Of a stretch of 64,000 nt of DNA, positions 16,024 to 25,120 are shown one piece after another. The DNA is taken from positions 1 through 64,000 of the forward strand of contig JBBSWN010000002.1 in NCBI GenBank assembly GCA_038046265.1, given 5' to 3'. Positions within the stretch are counted from its first letter, which is position 1, and each line of letters begins with the position of its first letter. The position numbers and the translations under genes were made by a program. Under the pieces are notes generated by a model that saw only the letters and a list, made by a program, of their open reading frames with translations, ran no database searches and had not been told where the DNA came from. Source of the DNA: JAGWAC01 sp038046265. Lineage in GTDB: Archaea > Nanobdellota > Nanobdellia > SCGC-AAA011-G17 > JACPIM01.

Positions 16024-17223
16024 ATGAAATTTTTTTACATTTTCTTGATATTAGTTTTAAATATTTCCTTAGTTAATGCAGAAATCTCAATTTTCAAGGA
16101 AGTTTACTCGCCAAAAGAAGTATTTCAGGCAGAATTCAATTTCCAAAATCTGGCAGAAGAAATTACTCCCAGTAATGTAAAAATATTAAATTCAGAACTT
16201 CAGCCTTCTAACATCGGTTTTCTTTTGACAAAGATTACAGATGAAAAATATTTTATTCATTTTGACATTCCAGATATAGAAGGGGAATATTTTCTAGCAA
16301 TAAACATAAAATACTTGGACAAAGATATTTTAAGGCAGGACACTTTAGACAAGAAATTCACAATAAGAAAAGATGAAAACGACATTATTTCAATATCTCC
16401 CTCATTTCTCACATTTAAAACAAATGACAAAAACTTTTTCAAAGTAGATATAAAAAACAAAGGCCTAAATATTGTTAATGTAAAAGTCTCAGAAGATTTA
16501 AACTTAACAAGCATCTTTAACAATAATCTAACAATAGCAAAAAACTCAGAAGATTCTTTTTTCTTTAATATAATTGAATCTCAAGTAAAAGACCGGGATA
16601 AATTAAACATAAACTTGAATTATGGCAGCAAGCAGTTTATTCTCCCAGTTTACCTTCTGACAAACAAGGAAAAAGGAAAATTATCTTTCTATAAAGGAGA
16701 AAAAGAATACATCAATGAACATTCTTTGGAAATCCCTTTTGGAAATTATGCTGAATCAAGCATATTTATAGAAAATAACCTTGATAAAAACTTGTCAGGC
16801 TTGTCCTTGTCACTCTCCCAAGAATTAGCACAAGTAGTAAAAATAGGTTTTGATAGCATAGAAAGTTTAGAGCAAAAAGACAAAATCCAGTTGACTTTAT
16901 TCATAAACTTAAACAGAAACATAAAAATTGGTCAATACAAAGGCATATTAAAAGTAAGTAATAAAGAAACAGAATCTTCCCTCCTTATAACAATAAACAT
17001 AGTAGAAAACCAATTGTACAATGAAACCAAAGATGAACAAGAAATTATAACTGCAGAAGAAACTGTAAATATAGAAAAAGAAACAGCAAAATCAATAGAG
17101 CAAAAAAAGAAATTAGATAAAAAGAAAATAGTCTACACTTCTATATTCTTGGTAATTCTCTTTTTCATATTCCTTTTCATAATAATATACATAAAAACAG
17201 GCAAAAAGAAAAAAAGATATTAA
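16024..17223 (+). CDS. Single-pass surface protein with beta-sandwich ectodomain
   Basis: The protein starts with a signal peptide (MKFFYIFLILVLNISLVNA), then about 330 residues of beta-sandwich-like sequence containing several NxS/T sites, and ends with one membrane helix (IVYTSIFLVILFFIFLFIII) and a KKKKR tail. ATG 16024 is chosen over TTG 16012 because the signal peptide begins there. It sits directly after the preceding surface protein gene and has the same topology, so the two may form one envelope system. No enzymatic motif is visible. Confidence 0.72.
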   Translation: MKFFYIFLILVLNISLVNAEISIFKEVYSPKEVFQAEFNFQNLAEEITPSNVKILNSELQPSNIGFLLTKITDEKYFIHFDIPDIEGEYFLAINIKYLDKDILRQDTLDKKFTIRKDENDIISISPSFLTFKTNDKNFFKVDIKNKGLNIVNVKVSEDLNLTSIFNNNLTIAKNSEDSFFFNIIESQVKDRDKLNINLNYGSKQFILPVYLLTNKEKGKLSFYKGEKEYINEHSLEIPFGNYAESSIFIENNLDKNLSGLSLSLSQELAQVVKIGFDSIESLEQKDKIQLTLFINLNRNIKIGQYKGILKVSNKETESSLLITINIVENQLYNETKDEQEIITAEETVNIEKETAKSIEQKKKLDKKKIVYTSIFLVILFFIFLFIIIYIKTGKKKKRY

Positions 17224-17642
17224 TTTTTAGCTTTGTCCTTGTCAACTTCTTTTCTCAACAAAGCATATTCAGCATCCAAATTTCTTATAAGCATAGTATA
17301 TCTATGCAGCTTAGTGATAAAATCATTCAGCATAGAATTCAAAAATTTTGCATCAAAAATAAAGTTTAAAGGCTCCAGAATCTCAATTGAGCTTGGTGTA
17401 AAGTCAAAGCAGAATCCAACTAATTTGTCTATCCCTGTAAACTTGATGTCAGCCTCCACAAAACTGCTAAACAAGTTTACCTCTTTTAAATATTCAGGAT
17501 CAAAAATTTCTTGCTTTTCCAAAACTAATTCACTGTCCTTTCTTATCTTCTCAATTAACTTGTTTAAAGTCTCAGAAACATGTTCTTTTGGCATTCCAAC
17601 TACCTCAATAATTACTCTTGCCCTAATCTCTTTTCCTTCCAT
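17220..17642 (-). CDS. Hypothetical archaeal protein, 140 aa
   Basis: Unrecognised, but it has the look of a conserved archaeal family: a beta-alpha-beta opening (IRARVIIEVVGMPKEHVSETL) and a helical C-terminus. It is predicted to be soluble. Its 5' end overlaps the neighbouring lamin-tail protein gene by 20 bases. Confidence 0.65.
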   Translation of the reverse strand: MEGKEIRARVIIEVVGMPKEHVSETLNKLIEKIRKDSELVLEKQEIFDPEYLKEVNLFSSFVEADIKFTGIDKLVGFCFDFTPSSIEILEPLNFIFDAKFLNSMLNDFITKLHRYTMLIRNLDAEYALLRKEVDKDKAKN

Positions 17643-18252
17643 ATTCCATGAAAATTACAACTAATAAAAAAACAAGAGCTAATATAAGAATATAGCCCCC
17701 TAGTTTTTTCTGCTTTAAATTCTTTATATAAATAACCTTGTTCTGCCTCTTGCTGCTCGTGTTTAATAAGGTTTCGGATTTAATAATGCTTTGGTTCAAG
17801 CACTCAATTTTATGCTCTATTAAAGTAAAATTGCCAAAGTTTCTTTTTCCTTCAGAGCTCTTTCCTATGTACCATTCATTGTTAATTTTCACCCATGACA
17901 TTCCCTCAACACTTGCCTTATACTCAAGCTCATCAATAATATCATACCCAAATAAAAGTTTCACATTTCCATTTTCATTTTTTAAATTAAACTCAGGATA
18001 AAAAACCAAATATTCATAACTCTTGATTTCTTCATAAAAATCATATAATTCAAAAGTTCTATTATTGTAATTTTTAAAAAAAACCCCTTTTAAACCAACA
18101 CTCAAATTTCCATAATTATGTATTTCTATAAACTCCTTGTCATTGTCTTTTCCTTCTGGATTTGAAAAGACTTCACTAATTTCTATGCTTAATCCATAAA
18201 CTAAATTAGCACAAGCTAAAATACATAAAAAATAAATTATTTTTCTCATCAA
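17623..18252 (-). CDS. Membrane-anchored lamin-tail-domain (LTD) protein
   Basis: A signal peptide (IIYFLCILACANLVYG) precedes a lamin-tail-type domain: ISEVFSNPEGKDNDKEFIEI followed by HNYGNLSVGL and GMSWVKINNEWYIG, a pattern of archaeal and bacterial secreted LTD domains. A C-terminal membrane helix (YILILALVFLLVVIFME) with RKRD tail anchors it. LTD domains often join other surface or nuclease domains, but this protein has only the anchor. Confidence 0.75.
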   Translation of the reverse strand: MMRKIIYFLCILACANLVYGLSIEISEVFSNPEGKDNDKEFIEIHNYGNLSVGLKGVFFKNYNNRTFELYDFYEEIKSYEYLVFYPEFNLKNENGNVKLLFGYDIIDELEYKASVEGMSWVKINNEWYIGKSSEGKRNFGNFTLIEHKIECLNQSIIKSETLLNTSSKRQNKVIYIKNLKQKKLGGYILILALVFLLVVIFMEYGRKRD

Positions 18253-18337
18253 ATAATATAACGCAGAATTCTTTATTTTTTCTTCTATGAGAATTTCGGA
18301 AGCTTTTCGAAAATAAAAATAAAAAACCGGAAAATTT

Positions 18338-18832
18338 TCAGTTTGTTTTTAAAGATTCTGAAGGTTTTTCAAGACTGCATCCAGTCTTCTCTCCTAATTC
18401 CTTCAAAGAAACCAGTCCTGACATCCTGGAGCCGTCTTTAAATTCCCACGTAGGATACCCAGTTATTCTTGCCCCAATACAAAGTGGTGTCTGCGCATCC
18501 CCATCAGGAGTAGAACATTCAACATAATTAATAAATTTCACAGACTTCCCGAACAAATTTTTTTGTTCCTTGCAGTGAGGGCACCAGAAAGCGCCATAAA
18601 ACCTTGCTCCATTTTCAGTCAAGCATTTTGCAAAATCATCATTTTCACCAGGCTCATTATTTGCTCTAAAAGAAAAAAATCCCAGTAACAAAATAAAAAC
18701 AGCCAAAGATAAATAGATTATATGTCTTGTCTTGATTAAGCTCTTGGTAACTATCTCATGCTTGTCTTTCTTATGATTCCTTAAAGATTCCTCTGAACTT
18801 AATTCCTTTCCACAAACTTCACACTTGTGCAT
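18338..18832 (-). CDS. Zinc finger - membrane helix - thioredoxin-like fusion protein
   Basis: The N-terminus is a C2H2 finger (CEVCGKELSSEESLRNHKKD followed by KHE). A membrane helix (IIYLSLAVFILLLGFFSF) follows, then a thioredoxin-like domain with the active-site CPHC in YGAFWCPHCKEQK and a cis-proline-like GYPTWEF. The finger would face the cytoplasm and the CPHC domain the outside. The redox domain resembles the thioredoxin part linked to VKOR-type oxidases. It is an unusual combination. Confidence 0.83.
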   Translation of the reverse strand: MHKCEVCGKELSSEESLRNHKKDKHEIVTKSLIKTRHIIYLSLAVFILLLGFFSFRANNEPGENDDFAKCLTENGARFYGAFWCPHCKEQKNLFGKSVKFINYVECSTPDGDAQTPLCIGARITGYPTWEFKDGSRMSGLVSLKELGEKTGCSLEKPSESLKTN

Positions 18833-18880
18833 TTTAATTTACTTGTAAAAATAATCCTTTATAAATCATTACCTTTTTAT

Positions 18881-19261
18881 TTATTCTAATTTTATCAATT
18901 CCTGAAAACTAATCCCTCTTTTCTTTGCTAAATCTATAGAAACAAAATAATTCTCTCCCCTGCTTACTCCTAAATCTTCAGGTCTTAAAAACAGCCAGTC
19001 AACATTATTAAAACGAGCAGCAATCCATGCTTCTGCCCCGAACTTTTCAGAAAATTCCTTTAACTCATCAACTTCTTTTTTAGTTAAATATCTTTTATCT
19101 TTTCCAGACTTGCATTCAATTGCAAATTTTTTGTTTTTGCTCCCAACTAATAAATCAGGAGCAGGTACAGTAGTTGAACCAGAACCAGCAGTCCTTGTGC
19201 AAGCCAGTCCATTATCCCAAAACATGTGAAAAAGTTCTCGTTCTGTACGATTCCCCTTCAA
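18881..19261 (-). CDS. hjc: Archaeal Holliday junction resolvase Hjc
   Basis: It cuts four-way DNA junctions. The nuclease-fold residues are in place: E in KGNRTERELF, RTAGSGS, the metal-binding PAPDLLV, and ECK (E49, K51) in KFAIECKSGK. The 126-residue length is normal for Hjc. It lies close to the LysRS and histone-like genes. Confidence 0.93.
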   Translation of the reverse strand: MKGNRTERELFHMFWDNGLACTRTAGSGSTTVPAPDLLVGSKNKKFAIECKSGKDKRYLTKKEVDELKEFSEKFGAEAWIAARFNNVDWLFLRPEDLGVSRGENYFVSIDLAKKRGISFQELIKLE

Positions 19262-19342
19262 TTTAGAAATTTTCTCACCTCTAAACTAAAAGATTATAAG
19301 AAATATATAAACTTATAGTTAAAATAAAAAATAAAAAAAGAA

Positions 19343-19513
19343 TTAAAGATCTCTTGATTGAACTGTTTTTCTTCCGTTTTCAGATGCTCTCTTGCATGCT
19401 TCTTTTACTAAAGCTTCAACTTTAGCGCTTAAAGCTTCTGCAAAGTCACCAGAAACATTCATGTTCTTGGCTGAATCCTTTATTTTTGACCTTACTACTA
19501 AAAGTTCTGACAT
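19343..19513 (-). CDS. DUF1931 single histone-fold protein, 56 aa
   Basis: The short frame encodes MSELLVVRSKIKDSAKNM, then a central helix (FAEALSAKVEALVKEACKRA) and NGRKTVQSRDL, where GRKTV.xRDL is the classic end of a histone fold. It matches the archaeal DUF1931 family of small histone-like proteins, probably binding DNA. The ATG is preceded by GGGGGTG with five bases of spacing, a strong ribosome-binding site. Confidence 0.88.
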   Translation of the reverse strand: MSELLVVRSKIKDSAKNMNVSGDFAEALSAKVEALVKEACKRASENGRKTVQSRDL

Positions 19514-19630
19514 ATCTGCACCCCCGTCTTTGTTTATTAATCATTATAAGGCTTATATCCTTATTTAATGAGAAATATGAAATAACTAATATATAAAGCT
19601 TTTGCTTAAAACCCCTCAAAACCCCAAATT

Positions 19631-21097
19631 CTAGCGTTTTTCAGGCTTCATTAAAGGAAAAATCTGGCATTCTCTTACTGGCTTGTCCATTAAATAAGCA
19701 AAAAATCTCTCGCTAACTCCAAACCCACAGGCAGGCGGCATCCCATATTTTAAAGCTTCCACAAAACTTTCATCAAAATCATGAGCTTCTTTGTCTCCAG
19801 CTTCTTTTAATTTCGTCTGTTCTTTAAACCTTTCTTCTTGGTCTAAAGGATCATTTAATTCGCTATATCCATTTCCTAATTCAGTCCCAGCTATAATAAC
19901 TTGAAACTGCTCAACTTTTCTCTCATCTTTCTCACTTCTTTTTGCTAAAGGACTTACTTCAACTGGTTGGTTTATTAAAAATCCAGGCCCTGATAAAGAT
20001 TTTCTGCAGTATTTCCATAAAGAATCAACTAATCTCCACTTGTCAGCATTTTTCTCATATTCCATTTTCAAAGAATCTAATTTCTTTCTAATATCAGAAG
20101 CACTGACTTTGTAAATATCAACTTTAGTCTTTTCCTTGATCAATTTTTCATAATCATATAACTCCCATTTCTTTCCTAAATCAACTTCATATCCTCTTGT
20201 TGTAAACTTCAAAGTTCCTAAAACTTCTTTTGCAATTAATTTATACATTTCCTGAACTAATTCCATCCCATCTTTAAAATCAGCATAAGCCCAGTAAAAT
20301 TCCATTTGACTATAATCTTGTAAATGCTCTGAATCCATTCCTTCATTCCTGAATATTCTTCCAATTTCAAAAATTTTCTCAAACCCAGAAACTAATAATT
20401 TCTTCTGCCATAATTCACCGCATGAAATTCTCAAAAATACATCTATATCCAATGTATTGTGATGTGTTTTAAATGGCATAGCAGCTGCTCCGCCAGTTGT
20501 ATTTTCTAAAATTGGAGTTTCAACTTCTAAAAAACCTTTGCTCAATAAAAAATTCCTTATTGTCTGCCAGTATTTTGCTTTTTTGACATACATTTCCTTG
20601 ACTTCTGGATTTGTAAAAATATCCAAATATCTTTTCCTTAGTCTTTCCTCCACATCTTTTAAACCATGCCACTTATCGGGCAAAGGCTTTAATGATTTTG
20701 ATAAAATAAACAAGTCCTTGACTAAAATAGACAATTCTCCCCTTTTTGTCCTGAAAGGATTTCCTTCAACCCCAATTATATCTCCAATATCTAATAACTT
20801 ATACAAAGCATATTTTTTCTTTACTTCATCTTCTCTAAAAAAACACTGTATTTTTCCTGTCTGGTCCTGAATATCAACAAAAGAAGCTTTTCCCATCTCC
20901 CTTATAGCTAATATTTTCCCAGCTGTTTTTACTTTAGCTTTGGAATGTTCCTCATTTTTTAATTTAGAATAATTTTTTATAATTTCATCTGCTTTGTCTT
21001 TCTTGTCAAACTTGGAAGGATATGGATTTACCCCTAATTTCCTTATTTGCTTTAATTTCTCTACTCTTTCTTTTACAAGTAAATCCTCAGGTTTCAT
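19631..21097 (-). CDS. lysS: Lysyl-tRNA synthetase, class II
   Basis: An N-terminal OB-fold anticodon-binding domain (GKILAIREMGKASFVDIQDQ) is followed by the class II core: motif 2 with IFEIGRIFRNEGMD, the region GNGYSELNDPLDQEERF, and motif 3 GFGVSERFFAYLMD. It is 488 residues long. Many archaea use an unrelated class I LysRS, so this bacterial/eukaryotic-type enzyme is consistent with a DPANN lineage or gene transfer. A matching tRNA-Lys(CUU) lies at 59000-59074. Confidence 0.95.
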   Translation of the reverse strand: MKPEDLLVKERVEKLKQIRKLGVNPYPSKFDKKDKADEIIKNYSKLKNEEHSKAKVKTAGKILAIREMGKASFVDIQDQTGKIQCFFREDEVKKKYALYKLLDIGDIIGVEGNPFRTKRGELSILVKDLFILSKSLKPLPDKWHGLKDVEERLRKRYLDIFTNPEVKEMYVKKAKYWQTIRNFLLSKGFLEVETPILENTTGGAAAMPFKTHHNTLDIDVFLRISCGELWQKKLLVSGFEKIFEIGRIFRNEGMDSEHLQDYSQMEFYWAYADFKDGMELVQEMYKLIAKEVLGTLKFTTRGYEVDLGKKWELYDYEKLIKEKTKVDIYKVSASDIRKKLDSLKMEYEKNADKWRLVDSLWKYCRKSLSGPGFLINQPVEVSPLAKRSEKDERKVEQFQVIIAGTELGNGYSELNDPLDQEERFKEQTKLKEAGDKEAHDFDESFVEALKYGMPPACGFGVSERFFAYLMDKPVRECQIFPLMKPEKR

Positions 21098-21121
21098 TAT
21101 AATAAACTTCTCTAACTTTCT

Positions 21122-22069
21122 TTAAATACTTTTCTTCAACACTAAAATACTATAGTCATCATCCCCAATTTTAGTATTAATTTCCTTAATTAATTTAAAA
21201 TCATTAAAATACTCTTTTATCAGTTCAGTTTTCTTGACAATCAGGCACATCTTGTCCTTTACAATGTATTTAGCTTGATGAAAAAACTCAGAATAAAATC
21301 TCCTTACATCACTCTCATTGTTTCTTTTGGAAGCACTTGGCAGATAAGAAACAATCTTGACAGAATTTTTCTTAAATTTTGTATCCAACCAGTCAATTTC
21401 ATTTTGCCCTAATTCAACTTTAACCTTGGCAATTTTGGAATTTATTCTTGCATTCCTTGTATTCATATCAAAACCATAAACTTTTCCCTTTTTCATTAGA
21501 CTTCCTTCAACAACTATAATTCCATCTCGACAATTTGGATCAACTAAAACATCATTTTTCTTATACTCACTTAAAATTAAGGCAGAATAAGCAATTGTAG
21601 AATTCAAAGTCTCTGGATTTAACTTCACTCTATATTCCCTTTTCTGCATATCTTCTTTTTCAAGCAGTCCAATTAAGCAGAAATCTTCTACAATATCAAT
21701 AAAAATAACTGTTTTTGGCTCTTTAAAATCCAGCTTAAACCCGTTTTTCTGTAAATAAATTCCAATTAATTTCTCTATATCAACAGACTTAAACTCATGA
21801 TTTCCTTCTCTGTTGCACTTTACTCTAAAACTCTTCTTAACTTTAATTTTTAATTTTTTAAACTCATCTAAAATTTCTTCTTTATCCTTAAAGTTAAACT
21901 TCTTATATAATCTGTAAACAGTTAATAAACTTTTAAAATTATTTTTGCTTAGTTTTTTGCTTAAGCTTTTTCCTAAAAAGCTTACTCTCCCAGAATAAAT
22001 CTTCTTTCCTTTAGTTTCTTTCTCAGCAACTTCCTCTAGTCCTCTTAAACAGATCCCGATATAACTCAT
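21122..22069 (-). CDS. THUMP-domain Rossmann methyltransferase-like protein
   Basis: The N-terminal part fits THUMP (to about residue 140, ending in DIVEDFCLIGLLEK). The C-terminal part has a Rossmann methyltransferase motif I variant, DVLVDPNCRDGIIVVEGSLM. The family's catalytic (N/D)PPY motif is not seen; SYLPSAS lies in its place, so base methylation is uncertain. Residues 27-40 (SFLGKSLSKKLSKN) are encoded by a copy of the palindromic repeat found at gene ends in this genome. Confidence 0.75.
   Translation of the reverse strand: MSYIGICLRGLEEVAEKETKGKKIYSGRVSFLGKSLSKKLSKNNFKSLLTVYRLYKKFNFKDKEEILDEFKKLKIKVKKSFRVKCNREGNHEFKSVDIEKLIGIYLQKNGFKLDFKEPKTVIFIDIVEDFCLIGLLEKEDMQKREYRVKLNPETLNSTIAYSALILSEYKKNDVLVDPNCRDGIIVVEGSLMKKGKVYGFDMNTRNARINSKIAKVKVELGQNEIDWLDTKFKKNSVKIVSYLPSASKRNNESDVRRFYSEFFHQAKYIVKDKMCLIVKKTELIKEYFNDFKLIKEINTKIGDDDYSILVLKKSI
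21949..21988 (-). repeat. Palindromic repeat inside the THUMP gene (type C copy)
   Basis: Forty bases match 57259-57298 at 38 positions. The hairpin arms TAAGCTTTTT (21962-21971) and AAAAAGCTTA (21975-21984) pair perfectly around CCT. The two differences from the other copy exchange an A-T pair for a T-A pair, so pairing is kept. Confidence 0.85.
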
Positions 22070-22099
22070 AATAAATAAGTAGAATTTAGTTTTAAAAAA

Positions 22100-22699
22100 C
22101 TATGCATGCTCAGCAGCAATAGTATAAGTCCTTTTTCTCAAAGACTCGCCTTCAATAGTAGCGGTTGTAATTTCTCTTGGACAATTAAAAATATTAAACA
22201 AAGCCCGATTCCCAGTAACTACGTCCCCTTCATCACTTTCTTTTATATTCATTTTTTTAATGTCAGGCTCCTCGCCTTCTGACAAATAAATAAAATCTCC
22301 CTCAACTACATATAATACTTCTTCTGCCAGTTTTTTACAAGGATAAGTAAACCCTATATGTAGGCTTGCAGGATTAACACTTCGCCTGCTAGGCTCTACA
22401 GCCATAGCGCCTAAGACTTTTCCAGTTAAGGAAATATCGTTGCTTCCCATCCCTCCTTTTTTGCGGTTTTCCTTTGAATAAACAATCACAAATCTGCTTT
22501 CCTGCGGTTGCTTCCTTACTCCAAGTCTATATCTTGCTGGCAATTTACTCAAAAGTTTTGATATAAGTTCATCTAAAGTAACTGTACTTTCCAAAGCCTT
22601 TTCAAAGCCAGGACTAGTAAAAGTAGCTCTTGCTATAAAAGTAGCCATTATCATGCCTTCTGCAGGCTCTTCATATCTGTTCCTTAAAACTAATGTCAT
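22100..22699 (-). CDS. Hypothetical protein, 199 aa
   Basis: Unrecognised. It begins MTLVLRNRYEEPAEGMIMAT and has a mixed alpha/beta composition with few lysines compared with its neighbours. An internal ATG near 22654 could be an alternative start. The gene ends about 30 bases before the THUMP gene and starts one base from the acylphosphatase gene, so an operon is likely. Confidence 0.63.
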   Translation of the reverse strand: MTLVLRNRYEEPAEGMIMATFIARATFTSPGFEKALESTVTLDELISKLLSKLPARYRLGVRKQPQESRFVIVYSKENRKKGGMGSNDISLTGKVLGAMAVEPSRRSVNPASLHIGFTYPCKKLAEEVLYVVEGDFIYLSEGEEPDIKKMNIKESDEGDVVTGNRALFNIFNCPREITTATIEGESLRKRTYTIAAEHA

Positions 22700-22969
22700 T
22701 TACAAAACTGAAAAATCCTTAAATTCAGCAGAAAACTCTTCTTCCTTCACATTTATATCATTTACCTTTGCTTTTTCAGGCCCAAGATTACAAAGGATAA
22801 TAATTTTTTCAATGTTTTCATTTTCTCCCTCAAAAACACACTCCACTCTTCCATCCTGTAAATTCCTGCAAAATCCTTTTAAACTTAATAAAACAGAATT
22901 TCTCTTTAAAAAATTTCTAAAAGAAACCCCCTGCACTTCACCAGAAATTAAAATTCTTACTCTCTTCAT
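22700..22969 (-). CDS. acyP: Acylphosphatase
   Basis: It hydrolyses acyl phosphates. The family signature is complete: ISGEVQGVSFRNFLKRNS with the catalytic arginine (R18) and GFCRNLQDGRVECVFEG with the catalytic asparagine (N36). The 89-residue length is standard. Confidence 0.95.
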   Translation of the reverse strand: MKRVRILISGEVQGVSFRNFLKRNSVLLSLKGFCRNLQDGRVECVFEGENENIEKIIILCNLGPEKAKVNDINVKEEEFSAEFKDFSVL

Positions 22970-22996
22970 CTTAGCAATTTAATTTAATAGGAGTTG

Positions 22997-23016
22997 ATAA
23001 GAACCTAGGTTCTTAT
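22997..23016. repeat. Stop-codon palindrome, type B copy 1 (20-bp perfect)
   Basis: ATAAGAACCTAGGTTCTTAT is a perfect palindrome. Its right arm contains the stop codon of the minus-strand membrane protein gene at 23013, and it is followed in gene direction by ATCAACTCCTA. Confidence 0.85.
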
Positions 23017-23345
23017 TTCTCAGAAGCTAAAATAAACACTTCTCTAATTGCAACAACCAAAGCAGCTGGTGCAACAAACAATACAACATTGCTTAAAGCA
23101 AACTGCAGTTCCTCACCTATCAAAGGTAAACTGTTTACTTTAGCTAAAAACCCAACCAACATCAATGCTATTGAAGCAACTAAAAAACCATGAACTTCTT
23201 TCTCAGTAATGTTCATCAATCCAACAACTAAACCTAAAACAACTAAAATAGTCAAAGAAACGCCAGATGCAACTCCCATTGTAAACCCTAATATTAAAGC
23301 TAATACTAATCCAGAAATAAACACCCAAGTTCCTAGTTCTTCCAT
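23013..23345 (-). CDS. Small multi-pass membrane protein, 110 aa
   Basis: Four hydrophobic segments are visible (WVFISGLVLALILGFTMGVA, LTILVVLGLVVGLM, FLVASIALMLVGFLA, and ALSNVVLFVAPAALVVAI). The family is not known to me by function, though such small four-helix proteins are frequent in DPANN genomes. Its stop codon lies inside a 20-bp perfect palindrome. Confidence 0.72.
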   Translation of the reverse strand: MEELGTWVFISGLVLALILGFTMGVASGVSLTILVVLGLVVGLMNITEKEVHGFLVASIALMLVGFLAKVNSLPLIGEELQFALSNVVLFVAPAALVVAIREVFILASEK

Positions 23346-23434
23346 ATAATTAATCTTTTTAGAAAATTTATATAGTTTGCGGTTTATATGTCTTCTCTAA
23401 AACTTGATTTATATCAACATCAATCCAAACCATT

Positions 23435-24460
23435 TTACTTCCTCACTAAATCAGCTATATAAATATTATTCTTGTTCTCAATAATTTTTAAATTAATCTT
23501 GTCTCCAATATTAGCATGGCATTTATTCACTGTAATACACCTCTCTTTTGCCTTGGCAATTACTTGATCCTGAAACCATCCATTGCAAACAACTATCCCT
23601 TGAACTTTCTCATTAATATCAAAAACTAATGGCAAAGCTTTCCTTCTTAAAATGGTAGGATCATCTTCTGTAAACTTCAACTTAATTTTAAATTCTTTTT
23701 CCCATTCCTGTAATTGTCTGTAAAATTTCCAGTAATTTAATTCCTTGGCTTGCTTCATTTTTCTGCTGTACCTGTAAGTTTCATATTTCTGAATAGCAAT
23801 ATTAAAATTATTTTCTTTAGAAAATTTAATTAATTCTTTAATATCATTGTCATTCACATTTGGTATCCATACAGGAGTTATCCATAAATCAATTTTAGTA
23901 TTTTTTATATATTTCAGCATTTCAACCACTTTCTCAACATCATAATTTTCACTTCCAAACAGCATTTTTGCTTTTAAAGAATCCAGAGAATGAACAGAAA
24001 CATTCAGCCTGTTTAATCCAGCTAACTCTAAGCTGTTAACCAATTCTTTGTTAAGTAAAGTCCCATTAGTCTGCATAGAAATTTTTCTTACATCCTTAAT
24101 CTCGCTAATACCTTTAATTAACTCAATTAAATAAGGATAAGAACTAGGTTCCCCGACAGAATCAATATTATAATGTAAATTACCTCCCTTAAAATCTGAA
24201 ACTTTCTTTAATTCTTCAATTAAATAATTTTGTTCAATAATAAAATGATGCTTGTGAAACCTTGAAGTTGTCCCGGCATCAGTGCTGCAAAAGACACAAT
24301 TTTTATTGCATATAGTAGTCGCCCTTACCTGTAATAAAGAACTCCCCCTGTCTAATATTCCTATAAAAACAGTTCCAATTAGTGGAATTCCAGACTTTCT
24401 GTCTATAAAGGTAATATTGCTTTCCCTTTCCTGCCTGACTTCAAGTTCCTGAATTTGCAT
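23435..24460 (-). CDS. Radical SAM protein, probable C-terminal TRAM-like domain
   Basis: The cluster-binding motif is CNKNCVFC (C-x3-C-x2-C) after RATTI. A GEPSS glycine-rich element and MQTNGTLL follow, in the order of a radical SAM barrel. The last 60 residues (ANIGDKINLKIIENKNN) look like a small OB or TRAM-like RNA-binding domain. The substrate is not evident; an RNA-modification role is possible. Confidence 0.85.
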   Translation of the reverse strand: MQIQELEVRQERESNITFIDRKSGIPLIGTVFIGILDRGSSLLQVRATTICNKNCVFCSTDAGTTSRFHKHHFIIEQNYLIEELKKVSDFKGGNLHYNIDSVGEPSSYPYLIELIKGISEIKDVRKISMQTNGTLLNKELVNSLELAGLNRLNVSVHSLDSLKAKMLFGSENYDVEKVVEMLKYIKNTKIDLWITPVWIPNVNDNDIKELIKFSKENNFNIAIQKYETYRYSRKMKQAKELNYWKFYRQLQEWEKEFKIKLKFTEDDPTILRRKALPLVFDINEKVQGIVVCNGWFQDQVIAKAKERCITVNKCHANIGDKINLKIIENKNNIYIADLVRK

Positions 24461-24531
24461 TTACTCCCAATAGAAGGTAAAATTTATAAATCTACCCTAA
24501 AGCACTCCCAAATAAATAGTAACTTCAAAAA

Positions 24532-25083
24532 ATGATAAAGCAAAGAGCAGCAATACATACAGCAGCAGTTTTAGGATATAGAATAAAACAAGAATTTCCT
24601 GAAGTAGCAGAAGAATATAGAAGAGGCTCTACATTGGCAGAAATAACTGGAGAGTTATGTTTAGACATTGTTTATCAAGTAAATTTCGTAACTGCTAGGG
24701 AAGCCCTTAGAAAAGCCCTTACAGGATACAGCGGAGAAATTCAGAAATTTCCAAAAAAATACTCGGGTTTAATTGAAAGTAAAGAAGAACAAAAAAAATT
24801 AGCTTATGAACACCGTCTTTTTAGAAAAAATTCTCTTGCAGGAATTATTGCCAGGGGAAATGCTCCATGGATAAAAAGAAGGGAAATTGAAGATTTTTGC
24901 TTAGTGTCAGAAATCGAATTTGCTTATATGTTGTCAGAATTAGAAGAGTTTCAAAAACATAATAAACCAGATCTTAAAAAAATAGCAGAAGAACTAAACA
25001 AAAGATATCATGATAAAAGAAAAATAAGAACCTCAGAAGCAGTTTGTAGCAGATTAGCACGTTTTAAAAATCTTAAGAACTGA
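24532..25083 (+). CDS. Hypothetical protein, 183 aa, next to sigma-like gene 2
   Basis: Unrecognised by function. It opens with AAVLGYRIKQEFPEVAEEYR followed by RGSTLAEI, a helical pattern I associate with small-genome archaeal proteins of unknown role that look like DNA-binding or scaffold helices. No metal or catalytic motif is evident. It is 37 bases upstream of ATG 25121 of the sigma-like gene, which has its own TATA-like box, so co-transcription is uncertain. Confidence 0.65.
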   Translation: MIKQRAAIHTAAVLGYRIKQEFPEVAEEYRRGSTLAEITGELCLDIVYQVNFVTAREALRKALTGYSGEIQKFPKKYSGLIESKEEQKKLAYEHRLFRKNSLAGIIARGNAPWIKRREIEDFCLVSEIEFAYMLSELEEFQKHNKPDLKKIAEELNKRYHDKRKIRTSEAVCSRLARFKNLKN

Positions 25084-25120
25084 GAAAATTTAATAAAGCT
25101 GTGTTTTTCCTTTTTAGAAA

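Noticed and set aside
23368..23433. A 21-residue minus-strand frame (MVWIDVDINQVLEKTYKPQ...) after the radical SAM gene
   Set aside because: Too short to support; it could be a small peptide but nothing beyond an open frame supports it.
24125..24150. GATAAGAACTAGGTTC inside the radical SAM gene, similar to the type B palindrome
   Set aside because: It encodes the conserved GEPSSYPY segment of the enzyme and lacks the perfect second arm, so chance is more likely.
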